Origin: Ferruginibacter sp. | GTDB taxonomy: Bacteria; Bacteroidota; Bacteroidia; Chitinophagales; Chitinophagaceae | Length of the DNA: 64,000 nucleotides | Direction: 5' to 3' | Assembly (NCBI GenBank): GCA_014379625.1 | Contig: JACMLJ010000046.1 | Location: 1-64,000, forward strand | Shown here: positions 9,064-18,158 of the stretch, in pieces | Layout: every line of letters starts with the position of its first letter | How positions within the stretch are numbered: position 1 is the first letter of the stretch | Notes under the pieces: generated by a model | The model's input: only the letters and a program-made list of their open reading frames with translations | What the model was told of the DNA's origin: nothing | The model's database searches: none | Program-made: the position numbers and the translations under genes

Positions 9064-9104
9064 AAAAAAGCCCGGTCAAATTTAATTTCGACCGGGCTTT
9101 TTTT
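9064..9104 (-). terminator. Rho-independent terminator
   Basis: aaagcccggtc-aaatttaatttc-gaccgggcttt with flanking A/T tracts. Confidence 0.88.
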
Positions 9105-9117
9105 ATAGAAAAAGGCA

Positions 9118-9255
9118 TTATGCCTTCAACTGTTTACACCGCGGTCGCATGTCTGGATAAAGTTTACCCATATTGCCGTCAAAGAAGCGTTCACCAATAT
9201 TTAGTTTACTGCTAAACCAATGCACTGGCAATAGCTGTATGTGTATCGTTGTCAT
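9118..9255 (-). CDS. MicroORF (45 aa) MTTIHIQLLPVHWFSSKLNIGERFFDGNMGKLYPDMRPRCKQLKA
   Basis: Manual translation; immediately followed by terminator 9064-9104. Confidence 0.5.
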   Translation of the reverse strand: MTTIHIQLLPVHWFSSKLNIGERFFDGNMGKLYPDMRPRCKQLKA

Positions 9256-9296
9256 AATTTTTATCGCTGAAAGAAGTTGATTTAAATTTTTCACAT

Positions 9297-9323
9297 AAAA
9301 AAACCCCGATTTTTATTTCGGGG
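9297..9323 (-). terminator. Rho-independent terminator
   Basis: ccccga ... tcgggg with seven A (U-tract on minus strand). Confidence 0.8.
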
Positions 9324-9354
9324 CTGCATTACTTAGTGTTGGTAAACTTTATGA

Positions 9355-9447
9355 TTACGCACCCGGATAATTAGCACCGAAAACTGTTAGATCCGCTATC
9401 GGACTAAACCAGCCTTTTGTTTCGATATGTAAATTATTGCGTTGCAT
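9355..9447 (-). CDS. MicroORF (30 aa) MQRNNLHIETKGWFSPIADLTVFGANYPGA
   Basis: Manual translation ATG..TAA; followed by terminator 9297-9323; upstream TTTGG-N20-CATCTTTG resembles the Bacteroidetes promoter. Confidence 0.5.
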   Translation of the reverse strand: MQRNNLHIETKGWFSPIADLTVFGANYPGA

Positions 9448-9942
9448 GATATTTTGTTTTGCGATGCAAAGATGAATTTATTTTTTTCACTCTACCAAAT
9501 ATTTTTTTAACTTTTTTTTGAAGAGATCAAAACAGGTTCGCCTGAAACCCAGTGATAGTAAAGCTTTCAGCCAGTAAAAAAATATTTTAAAAATATCCTA
9601 TCACTACCTATTTATCAGTTCAATTGAAATCGTGCTTTGATAATATTTTTTACTTGTTGCAGCCAAAAACTTTTTACGAAATAAAGTATTGTTTATTGAA
9701 ATCGTTTTTAATGCTGCTTCAAACAATCAGAAGAAATGTAACAACCCTGCGTCTTTGCTGATTAAAATGGCTATTTTAAATCTTCGTTTACCTCAAAGTT
9801 TTGCACAAATTACTCAGCCTATTTTATAATGCTGCTTTCTAAATTATATTACTTATCAAATTAAAAAACGAAAAACAAAACAACCTCCAAAAAACACACT
9901 CCTATAAAAATAAAGGTCCCGCATACGCGTAAGCCTGCTGAC

Positions 9943-11277
9943 ATGAGTGCTGTGGAATGGCAGGTAATCTTACGCCGGCAAATTGCTGAGGACGAAAATT
10001 TCACTATCCAAAAAATAAGTGACGGGTTGGTTTTTGCTGATTACAAAGTGGAAAATATCAAAACATTGTCTACCTACAAAGTTGCTTTGCGCAGTGCGGA
10101 TAACTCATTGAATTTTTGCAGTTGCCCCGATTTTAAAACCAACCAGTTGGGTACCTGCAAACACATAGAAGCTGTACTGCTAAAAATAAAATCAAAGCCT
10201 GCTTTAAAAAAGCAATTGGCTGTTCCCTATACACCTCCGTACACCTCCGTTTATCTCGACTACAGGGGTGAACGAAAGGTAAAGCTGCGCATTGGAACAG
10301 AAGAAGCAGTGCAATACAAACTGTTGGCCAAACGTTTTTTTGATACCAATTTGGTTTTGCCAGCCGTTTCATTTTTAAAGTTTGAAATTTTTCTGCAAAA
10401 AGCGCATAAGCTTCATCCCCAATTCAGGTGCTACGAAGATGCGCTTGAATTTATACTGCATGAACGCAACAGCCAGCACCGTAAACAGGCCGTGGATCAA
10501 AAACAAACCACCCTGTTTAAAGGCATTAGCAAAGCCAAATTATTCCGCTACCAGGAAAAGGGCGTTTTGTTTGCAGTAAAAGCTGGCAGATGTATTTTGG
10601 CGGATGACATGGGGCTTGGTAAAACATTGCAGGCAATTGTAAGCACAGAGGTTCTGCGAAAAGAATTTAACATCAGCGCAGCGATTATTATTTGCCCCAC
10701 CTCTCTGAAATACCAGTGGAAAACAGAGATTGAAAAGTTTACCGGTAACAAAAATGTATTGGTGATTGAAGGAAATATCTTGGTTCGTAAAAAACTATAC
10801 AGTTCCAATACTGCCGACTATATCATTGTAAGTTATCAAATGGCCTCCAACGATTTTATTTACCTCAATAACATGCAGGCCGATGTACTTATTCTGGATG
10901 AAGCACAGCGCATTAAAAACTGGAAAACAAAAACCTCTGCGGCAATAAAAAAAATTAAAACTACTTATGCTTTAGTGCTAACCGGTACGCCTGTGGAAAA
11001 TAAAATTGAAGACCTCTATTCTTTGATGCAAATTGTAAATCCTTACCTGCTGGGTTCGCTGCATAATTTTTTATCAAGGCACCAGGTAACAGAAGATGGA
11101 ACAGACAAAGTAATTGGCTATAAAGATTTGAACGATGTGGGCATATTGTTACGGGATGTAATGTTGCGCCGTACCAAAACTGAAGTGCTGAAAGATTTGC
11201 CCATGCGGATGGATAAGAATCTTTTTGTACCCCTTACACGGGAACAGTTAGCGCTGCATACAGAATACGCAGAATAG
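9943..11277 (+). pseudogene. SWIM zinc finger / SNF2 DEAD-box helicase, truncated (helicase C domain missing)
   Basis: CSCPDFKTNQLGTCKHIEAVL; DDMGLGKTLQAI; LDEAQRIKNWKTKTS; LTGTPVENKIEDLYSL; stops after LTREQLALHTEYAE. Confidence 0.8.
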
Positions 11278-11336
11278 GTTAAGCCTGCATGATTATTCGT
11301 GCAAATGGGCTTTAATAGCGCTTCCCGCGGGTGGGA

Positions 11337-11549
11337 TCAACTTAACACATCTATTGAGTAAAACGGATCGCTGACACGGCGGACATCCAATGGATTTTCG
11401 AGGTCGAGGTAAAGCGCTGGTTTTTTAAAAGTAGCCGCTATACTTTTGGCGAGGGTAGTTTTACCAACCTGCCGCGGGCCAAGTATACAAACTACCGGAA
11501 AACGCTGTAGCAGTTTGCTAATTTCAGCTTGCAGTAAACGATGAATCAT
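11337..11549 (-). pseudogene. N-terminal fragment of an AAA/DUF4143-type ATPase
   Basis: CILGPRQVGKTTLAKSIA Walker A; only 70 aa remain. Confidence 0.8.
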
Positions 11550-11698
11550 ATACTAAACTAAAAATGATCCTTGAAAATCCAAATTTAGATTTTTGATTTT
11601 CAAGGATCAAAAAGTTGCCACTTTGTCCAAATCCTATCTGCATGAATAATAAAATCTTTATCCCCCTGTTCTCAATATCAAAACACCAATTTAAAATT

Positions 11699-12067
11699 CT
11701 AATAGGGAAGCGTTAAAAATGATCTGTCGGTATTAATACTGCTGATTTGCGCTTCCCCGGGATAATGATCGTTACCATTTAGCCACCCAAAGCCCTGGGC
11801 CCATAAGCATGTCTTTTTTATAAATTCATTTTCCCAGGCCTGGCTGATAATGATGGTATCTTCCACCAGGTTTCCCAATAAAAAATCTTTCAGTTTTTCA
11901 TCGAAGAACGGAATGCAAATAATAAAATCCAACACCTCTTCATCTGTGGCCCCGGGATAAGGGTTGTTATCGAATGGGGGTTGCTTTAATTGCCGGTGCT
12001 GATCTATTGTTTCACTGGCTTTCTTAAAAATAATACCGGTCAGATAATCTTTAGTGATGGAGTTCAT
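11699..12067 (-). CDS. Hypothetical protein
   Basis: ORF upstream-oriented with the radical SAM gene; no family recognised. Confidence 0.6.
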   Translation of the reverse strand: MNSITKDYLTGIIFKKASETIDQHRQLKQPPFDNNPYPGATDEEVLDFIICIPFFDEKLKDFLLGNLVEDTIIISQAWENEFIKKTCLWAQGFGWLNGNDHYPGEAQISSINTDRSFLTLPY

Positions 12068-12087
12068 AATAGATGATTTTACATTTT

Positions 12088-13197
12088 TTAAAATAGTCGT
12101 CCCTGCTCACCAGGCCTTTTGAAAATGGAAGTATTCAAACTCCACTCTTCTGCATTCATGCCGTACAGCCTGCCATATTTCTTATATTGCTGTGCTACCA
12201 TTTGTGCAATATTTCCTTCACCCCGCATGCGTACGCCCCATCTTGTGTCGTTCACTTTGCCATCATGGCTCTGCTCAATCAAATGCCAAACCTTATCCGC
12301 ATGATTGGGAAAATTTTTATACAGCCAGTCATGAAACAACAATTTGATGGCACCGTTTAGCCGGATAAATGTATAGGCTGTAAAAGTTGCACCGGCATCC
12401 GCGGCGGCCTTCATAATCCGTTGCATCTCGTGTTCGTTTAAGCCCGGGATCATTGGCCCCATCATCACCCCCATTCGTACGCCCGCGCTGCTAAGTTCTT
12501 CTATCACTTTCAATTTTTGTTTGGCGGTAGTGGTCCTGGGTTCCATAATACGTCGCAGGTCTTCATTAAAAGAAGTGATGCTTACCATTGCGGAAACAAT
12601 GCCTTTTTTAGCCATTTCCTGCAGCAGATCCTTATCTTTTAATATCCAGGAATTTTTGGTGAGTATCCCTACAGGTTGATTGAATTCGTTGCACACTTCA
12701 AGCAAGCCCCTTGTTAAGCGGTATTGTTGTTCAGCGGGCTGGTAACAATCCGTATTGCCACTCAGCATGATGGGTGCACATTCCCATTTGGGATGCATTA
12801 AAAATTTACGCAACAACTTTGGCGCATTTTTTTTGATGATGATCTTTTGTTCAAAATCCAGCCCGGCGCTGTAACCCCAGTATTCATGCACATTACGGGC
12901 ATAGCAATAAATGCAGCCATGCTCGCAGCCGGCATATGGATTCATACTATAACCCATACCTACATCAGGACTATCTATTTTATTGACGATCGTTTTTGAT
13001 TCCTGCTCAAGGTATTGGGTTGGCCTCCTGGTTTCTTCCCAATCATCAATTCCTTCCACATGCTCCCTGGTGGATTCATTTTTTAAAAAACGGTTCTTTG
13101 TATTGAACTGCGCCCCGCGGCCCTGGATGTATTGAGTAGATTCCTCCTGTGGTGTTACAGATACTTTATGGTGATCCTGTTGCAGTTTGTTTTCCAT
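12088..13197 (-). CDS. PA0069-type radical SAM protein
   Basis: MNPYAGCEHGCIYCYARNVHEYWGYSAGLDFEQKI motif. Confidence 0.92.
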   Translation of the reverse strand: MENKLQQDHHKVSVTPQEESTQYIQGRGAQFNTKNRFLKNESTREHVEGIDDWEETRRPTQYLEQESKTIVNKIDSPDVGMGYSMNPYAGCEHGCIYCYARNVHEYWGYSAGLDFEQKIIIKKNAPKLLRKFLMHPKWECAPIMLSGNTDCYQPAEQQYRLTRGLLEVCNEFNQPVGILTKNSWILKDKDLLQEMAKKGIVSAMVSITSFNEDLRRIMEPRTTTAKQKLKVIEELSSAGVRMGVMMGPMIPGLNEHEMQRIMKAAADAGATFTAYTFIRLNGAIKLLFHDWLYKNFPNHADKVWHLIEQSHDGKVNDTRWGVRMRGEGNIAQMVAQQYKKYGRLYGMNAEEWSLNTSIFKRPGEQGRLF

Positions 13198-13400
13198 TTT
13201 TTGGTTATTAATAGCAGGAATTTCATGAATAATTGAATAACCCCGGCCACCGGGTGCAAACCTGGTTGCGGTTTTAATTGAAATGACTATTCATGACTGT
13301 AAGCTTGTTACGAATTGAAAATGTTCAACAATGGTATGCGGCACAAGGAGTGACACAACAATGCCCATAACTGTACTTCTGCCGGTACCATTATTATTAG

Positions 13401-14015
13401 TCAGGTAAATAACGCTCCCTGTGTGGTTGTTACCGGCAGATTTTGAAATTCAAATCTTTGTGCAATTTCATATTTCATTTCCCCTACAGGTCGCTTTAAT
13501 AACAACATGGCTTCTGCAATAAACCGGCCTGTAAAATTTTTGTTACTGTATTCGAGCCATCCCTTTTCATACTGCCATGGCTGCAACCTGCGTGCAATAG
13601 TTAAATGTGGTTCCATTATAAAATGGGCCTGGTTTTCCTTATTTAATTTCATGAGTTGTTGCGCCTCTGAACGGATTTGTTTTACCAACGACTGTACCGG
13701 CAATTTGGAGGTTATATTGATATAAATGGTGTGTGAAGGAAAACTGCCATAATCTTTCAATTCAATTTTTATGGGATGATAGCCCATGGCAATTGTTTTT
13801 AACCGGTTCACTAACCTTTCTTCCATCATTTGATATTGAACAAAGTTTACGAGTGTAATATGGGGTTTCCCGTACACTGCAGCATCAGCTTTATAAGTTT
13901 CAAAAAATTGCTTTTTTACCTGCATGATCCTGTTGCGCAGGTCTTCGTGCGGATTTAGCACAAGCAGGTATTCATATATTTTATACCCCGGAACGGTGTT
14001 AATGATGTTCTTCAT
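13401..14015 (-). CDS. 2H phosphoesterase / 2'-5' RNA ligase superfamily protein
   Basis: Two HxT-type motifs: KPHITLVNF and EPHLTIARRL. Confidence 0.8.
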   Translation of the reverse strand: MKNIINTVPGYKIYEYLLVLNPHEDLRNRIMQVKKQFFETYKADAAVYGKPHITLVNFVQYQMMEERLVNRLKTIAMGYHPIKIELKDYGSFPSHTIYINITSKLPVQSLVKQIRSEAQQLMKLNKENQAHFIMEPHLTIARRLQPWQYEKGWLEYSNKNFTGRFIAEAMLLLKRPVGEMKYEIAQRFEFQNLPVTTTQGALFT

Positions 14016-14071
14016 GCTATAAAATTTTTATTGAACAGAAATTTGCTTACCAATTAATTTAGCGTAAATTT

Positions 14072-14086
14072 ACTAAATAATTTAGT
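14072..14086. promoter_or_regulatory. Candidate operator upstream of umuDC
   Basis: Perfect palindrome ACTAAAT-A-ATTTAGT between divergent genes. Confidence 0.4.
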
Positions 14087-14104
14087 TAACAATAAATTTT
14101 TTTT

Positions 14105-14536
14105 ATGGAAGTGGAAAACTTTTTTAGCAGCGGGTATAGTGGCAGCAAGGGTTTTACCCAACAGCATGTGCCAACCGCCAATGCCACAGGCTTTGGCGCT
14201 GCCGCAGATGATTATATGGAGCGGGGCATTGACCTGAACGAACAACTGGTCCGAAACAAACCCGCTACTTTTTTTATGCGGGTGAGTGGCAATAGTATGA
14301 TCAATGCGGGCATTTTTGATGGCGATATTGTAATCGTGGACAAAAGTATTAAGCCCAAAAGCGGAAAAATAGTAATTGCGGTGATTGACGGGGAAATGCT
14401 GATCCGGAGATTAGAAATGAGCATGAACAAAATGCGGCTGATACCTGAAACACCCGGGCTTGCAACGATTGATGTGAATGAGTTTACCGATTTTAAAATT
14501 TGGGGAGTAGTAGTATATATTATACGAAGTGTGTAA
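14105..14536 (+). CDS. umuD: UmuD/LexA-type S24 autoprotease
   Basis: ATFFMRVSGNSMINAGIFDGDIVIVDKSIKPKSGKIVIAVIDGEMLIRRL. Confidence 0.92.
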   Translation: MEVENFFSSGYSGSKGFTQQHVPTANATGFGAAADDYMERGIDLNEQLVRNKPATFFMRVSGNSMINAGIFDGDIVIVDKSIKPKSGKIVIAVIDGEMLIRRLEMSMNKMRLIPETPGLATIDVNEFTDFKIWGVVVYIIRSV

Positions 14537-14620
14537 ACCATCAACCGTCCGAAACGGAACCTGACCATTTTAAAATTTAGTTTTAATCGGTACTATTAAA
14601 TAAGCACCAACAACCCACTC

Positions 14621-15970
14621 ATGTTCGTAAAAAAAATTTTTGAGGAACCGGGCGCTTCGGGCTATCCCTGCAGCGAACGAAAGGGGTTTAAAGCCATTGT
14701 AGACTGTAATAGTTTTTATTGCTCCTGCGAACGGTTGTTCAAACCTCACCTGGATAAAAAGCCCGTTGTTGTATTGAGCAACAACGATGGCTGCATCATA
14801 TCCAGGACTGACGAAGCAAAAAAACTGGGCGTGGCAATGGCGGGGCCTTACTTTCTGGCAAAGCCCATTATTGAACAATATAATGTAGCTACCTTTTCCT
14901 CCAACTATAATTTATATGGTGACCTGAGCTGGCGGGTTATGGAAACCCTGCGCATATTGCTGGGAGAAGAAAATGTAGAAGTGTACTCTGTTGATGAGGC
15001 ATTTTTAGATTTGGGTAAATATCAAGCAAATGAATTACAAAGCATCGCTGAAAATATACTGGATACCGTGGAAATGTGGACAGGTATAAAAGTCTCCATC
15101 GGTGTGGCGCCTACAAAAGTACTGGCAAAAGTTGCCAACCGTTTATCTAAAAAAGACAAATCGGTTAAATGCGTAATGGTGCTGGATACCCCTGGAAAAA
15201 TCATTGACGCTTTATACAATACGCCTGTTAGCGATGTGTGGGGTGTTGGCCGCCAGTATGCGGAAAAACTGAGGGAAATGCATGCCATTTATACCGCGTT
15301 GGACCTAAGTAAAAGAAAAGAAGCCTGGGCAAAAACCCATTTAGGTGGAGTGGTGGGGGTACGGTTGCTGAAAGAATTAAAGGGAGAGCCCGCCAGTGAA
15401 ATGAAAGAAGAACTTACTGTAAAGAAAATGATTGCCACCACAAGGATGTTTGGTAATGCGGTAAATAATATCAGCGATATTAAAGAAGCGATCGCCACCT
15501 ATACTTCAAGGGCGGCAGAAAAACTGAGGCGGCAAAAAAGTGCAGCTAATATTATCAGCGTTTTTGTGGTGCCGAAAGAACAAAGCATTGCCGGGAAACA
15601 TTTCAGGCATGGTCCCAGTATCAGTAGCTATGCACATTTGCCTTTTGCCACTTCGGCCACCAATGAACTTATAAAACCGGCGTTGCTGTTGGTGGATCAA
15701 TTATTTGAAAAAGGAAGGCGCTATAAAAAAGCGGGCGTAATGCTGAGTGGACTGGTACCTGATGAATGTATACAGGCAAATTTATTTGTAGAAGAAAAAA
15801 AAGATGGTAAACGACTGCTGATGAATATGGTGGACAATATAAATTTTGCTATGAGAGATGACATGCTAAAATTTGCCGCCTCGGGTACCAGCAGGGATTG
15901 GAAAATGCGGCAGGAACTCAGGAGCCCGAGGTATACTACAAGGTGGAATGAATTGTTCGAGGTGAAGTAG
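14621..15970 (+). CDS. umuC: Y-family DNA polymerase, UmuC
   Basis: IVDCNSFYCSCERLF, SNNDGCIISRTDEAKKLG, YSVDEAFLDLG. Confidence 0.95.
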   Translation: MFVKKIFEEPGASGYPCSERKGFKAIVDCNSFYCSCERLFKPHLDKKPVVVLSNNDGCIISRTDEAKKLGVAMAGPYFLAKPIIEQYNVATFSSNYNLYGDLSWRVMETLRILLGEENVEVYSVDEAFLDLGKYQANELQSIAENILDTVEMWTGIKVSIGVAPTKVLAKVANRLSKKDKSVKCVMVLDTPGKIIDALYNTPVSDVWGVGRQYAEKLREMHAIYTALDLSKRKEAWAKTHLGGVVGVRLLKELKGEPASEMKEELTVKKMIATTRMFGNAVNNISDIKEAIATYTSRAAEKLRRQKSAANIISVFVVPKEQSIAGKHFRHGPSISSYAHLPFATSATNELIKPALLLVDQLFEKGRRYKKAGVMLSGLVPDECIQANLFVEEKKDGKRLLMNMVDNINFAMRDDMLKFAASGTSRDWKMRQELRSPRYTTRWNELFEVK

Positions 15971-16050
15971 TGTTATGTTAAGGTGTGACAGTTTAATCGT
16001 GAATGGTGAATGGTCAATGGTGAAATATTGACCATTAGCCATACATAGTC
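15970..16050. repeat. Dispersed inverted-repeat element, partial copy B
   Basis: tgttatgttaag...gtgaatggtcaatggtgaaatattgaccatt, related to 7630 and 17954 copies. Confidence 0.5.
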
Positions 16051-16125
16051 GTTTAGTTAAGATATCTTTTGCTTGTATTACCTCACCTTAATTTTCTCCG
16101 AGGGGAGGGGAAGACTTAACTAAAC
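16051..16125. repeat. Short element bounded by 11-bp inverted repeat
   Basis: gtttagttaag ... cttaactaaac with internal ctcc-gagg-ggag. Confidence 0.5.
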
Positions 16126-16176
16126 AATACCGAAAGGTCTTTATCTTTATAAATTCTTCTGCTTCTCCTCTTTAGG

Positions 16177-17094
16177 CTAATCAACTAAATTTTTCGGGTT
16201 CGAAATGAAAGTTGGTTTTTCCAATTTCAATCCGCATTTCTTGTTCAGTTTGTCCACAAGATAGACTGTTAGCTCCGGCGAAAAAGCTTCATCGTGCATG
16301 TGCATAAAAAAATAAACTTCTTTTAAACCATTATCCAACCAGCATTTGATACGCCCTACCCATTCGTCGATCCTCTTATAATCAGTAGCATGCAAACTGT
16401 TACCTACATAGCGGATAAAGACCCCTGGCAACGTTAAATACATATGCGCACAGTCTCTTCGTCCACTCGTATCCGTAATAACCGCGCCGATCTTTAACTC
16501 CCGGAGTTTTGAAAAAAGTTCGTTGGCCACTTCCGCATCGGCAAACCATTCGGGATGACGTACTTCAACAAAGAATTGCAAATCCCCTGGAAGTGAATCA
16601 AGGTAAATAAATAATTCTTCCTTTCTTTTTGGTGAAAAGGATTCACTGACCTGCACGAAAACGGGACCAAGATGTTTTCCAAAAGCCAGCACACCTTTTA
16701 AAAACTCTGTTGTCATCGTACCTTTTCCTTTGAGGCTTCCATAATGGGTTACGCCTTTGTACATTTTCGGGCAAAATAAAAAGTCCTTTTTCTCAGCTTT
16801 ATCCGCCCATTTTTGTATGCCTTCTGCCCCATATATTTTGTAATGGGTGGCATTCAATTCAATGCTGTTATAATGTTGTACATAATGTTGCAGGAAATCC
16901 TTTTCCTTTGTTTTGAGAGGATAAATTTTCCCCACCCATTCTGTTCTTCCCCACTTGGCACAACCTATATACACTTTCGGATTTTTTACCGGCTTTCCTT
17001 TTAATACTTTGTCATTAAAAACCGGATCGACCGGCAATGTAAAATCAATGGTTTTTAATTCATTCTCCGGTACACGTCCAAATTCCATAATCAA
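16177..17094 (-). CDS. DUF72 domain-containing protein (YecE family)
   Basis: VYIGCAKWGRTEWVGKIYP...LQFFVEVRHPEWF...YVGNSLHATDYKRIDEW. Confidence 0.9.
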   Translation of the reverse strand: MIMEFGRVPENELKTIDFTLPVDPVFNDKVLKGKPVKNPKVYIGCAKWGRTEWVGKIYPLKTKEKDFLQHYVQHYNSIELNATHYKIYGAEGIQKWADKAEKKDFLFCPKMYKGVTHYGSLKGKGTMTTEFLKGVLAFGKHLGPVFVQVSESFSPKRKEELFIYLDSLPGDLQFFVEVRHPEWFADAEVANELFSKLRELKIGAVITDTSGRRDCAHMYLTLPGVFIRYVGNSLHATDYKRIDEWVGRIKCWLDNGLKEVYFFMHMHDEAFSPELTVYLVDKLNKKCGLKLEKPTFISNPKNLVD

Positions 17095-17108
17095 TTATTT
17101 TAAGTAAA

Positions 17109-17813
17109 TTATTTAATACTGGTTAAGCTTCCCCGGCTACCCATCTTTTCATAAAAAGCAATATCCATCATTACCAGCAGCATACCATAAAAAACATCCT
17201 CAAAAGGTATCGTGTAAATCCGGATGTTTAAATTTTCAGCATTGTTGTAAAGCACAACCGGGATCGCTGTTAGGAAACCGTTTACAATTAAAAAAGGAAT
17301 TAAAATAATGGCGAAAGCAACCAGGAAAGAAGCCGCGTCAAAATTTTTAAAAAACTTTCTGCATCCATAAATAACCGCTATAAAAACGGAACAGGAAACA
17401 AATGTCCAGGAGGTATAATATTTTTTGTAAAAAAATATTCCGGTGATCATTAAAACAATGGCCAATACCTGCAATAGTATATCAGCGGCCCTTCTGTTTT
17501 TCAAATTGGGAAAATAACAGCGTATACATTCGTAAATAAATACACAGCAATAAGGGACTACTAAAAAGAATAGAACTTCTTCAACTGGGAGGTTCACTAA
17601 TTTTTTACCGGTGATATAGTTTTCATTAAAACTCCATACCCCTTTTGACGTAAAATAAATATCCCAGGCTATGTACACCAGGGCGGGAATGATCATTGCC
17701 GGAAAAAGATACTTCCATTTTTTATAAAACCCTACTTTTTTATCAAAGCTAAGTGTAAAGGGGCCGGCAATAGCGGCAGCGAGAATGAGAAAATAAGTGT
17801 AGTGCGTATTCAT
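17109..17813 (-). CDS. Lycopene cyclase (CrtYcd-type)
   Basis: Multi-TM; KGVWSFNENYITGKKLVNLPVEEVLFFLVVPYCCVFIYE. Confidence 0.9.
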   Translation of the reverse strand: MNTHYTYFLILAAAIAGPFTLSFDKKVGFYKKWKYLFPAMIIPALVYIAWDIYFTSKGVWSFNENYITGKKLVNLPVEEVLFFLVVPYCCVFIYECIRCYFPNLKNRRAADILLQVLAIVLMITGIFFYKKYYTSWTFVSCSVFIAVIYGCRKFFKNFDAASFLVAFAIILIPFLIVNGFLTAIPVVLYNNAENLNIRIYTIPFEDVFYGMLLVMMDIAFYEKMGSRGSLTSIK

Positions 17814-17953
17814 GTCACGAAATCTCCGGAGCGGCTATTCGGATACGCCAAAGAGAAATATCTATTTTAAGGTATTCAAATGTTTAATAAAGATACCAGG
17901 TAAAAGCGTATCCTTAAGTTGCTACGGGCTTTCACATCTCCCGGTATTATCGT

Positions 17954-18073
17954 CTGGTGTTAAGTTAAGCGTGAATTGTCCATTGTGACTATACCATATT
18001 TCACTATTGACCATTCACCCGTTAGCTATCGGGTCACAATCAAAACGCCAGTTTACGGTTAACATAACACCAG
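17954..18073. repeat. Dispersed inverted-repeat element, copy C (120 bp)
   Basis: Terminal inverted repeats ctggtgttaagttaa / ttaacataacaccag (1 mismatch). Confidence 0.7.
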
Positions 18074-18158
18074 TTAAGCCCTGTCATTGCTAACAGAAAA
18101 GTTTGGCTGGCACAATACAAAATAGAATTTATTTTACTGATTCTAAAACGGATGAAAA

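Noticed and set aside
11337-11549. Functional defence ATPase partner of the SNF2 helicase
   Set aside because: Only about 70 aa with Walker A remain and the SNF2 gene is itself truncated, so a working system is unlikely here.
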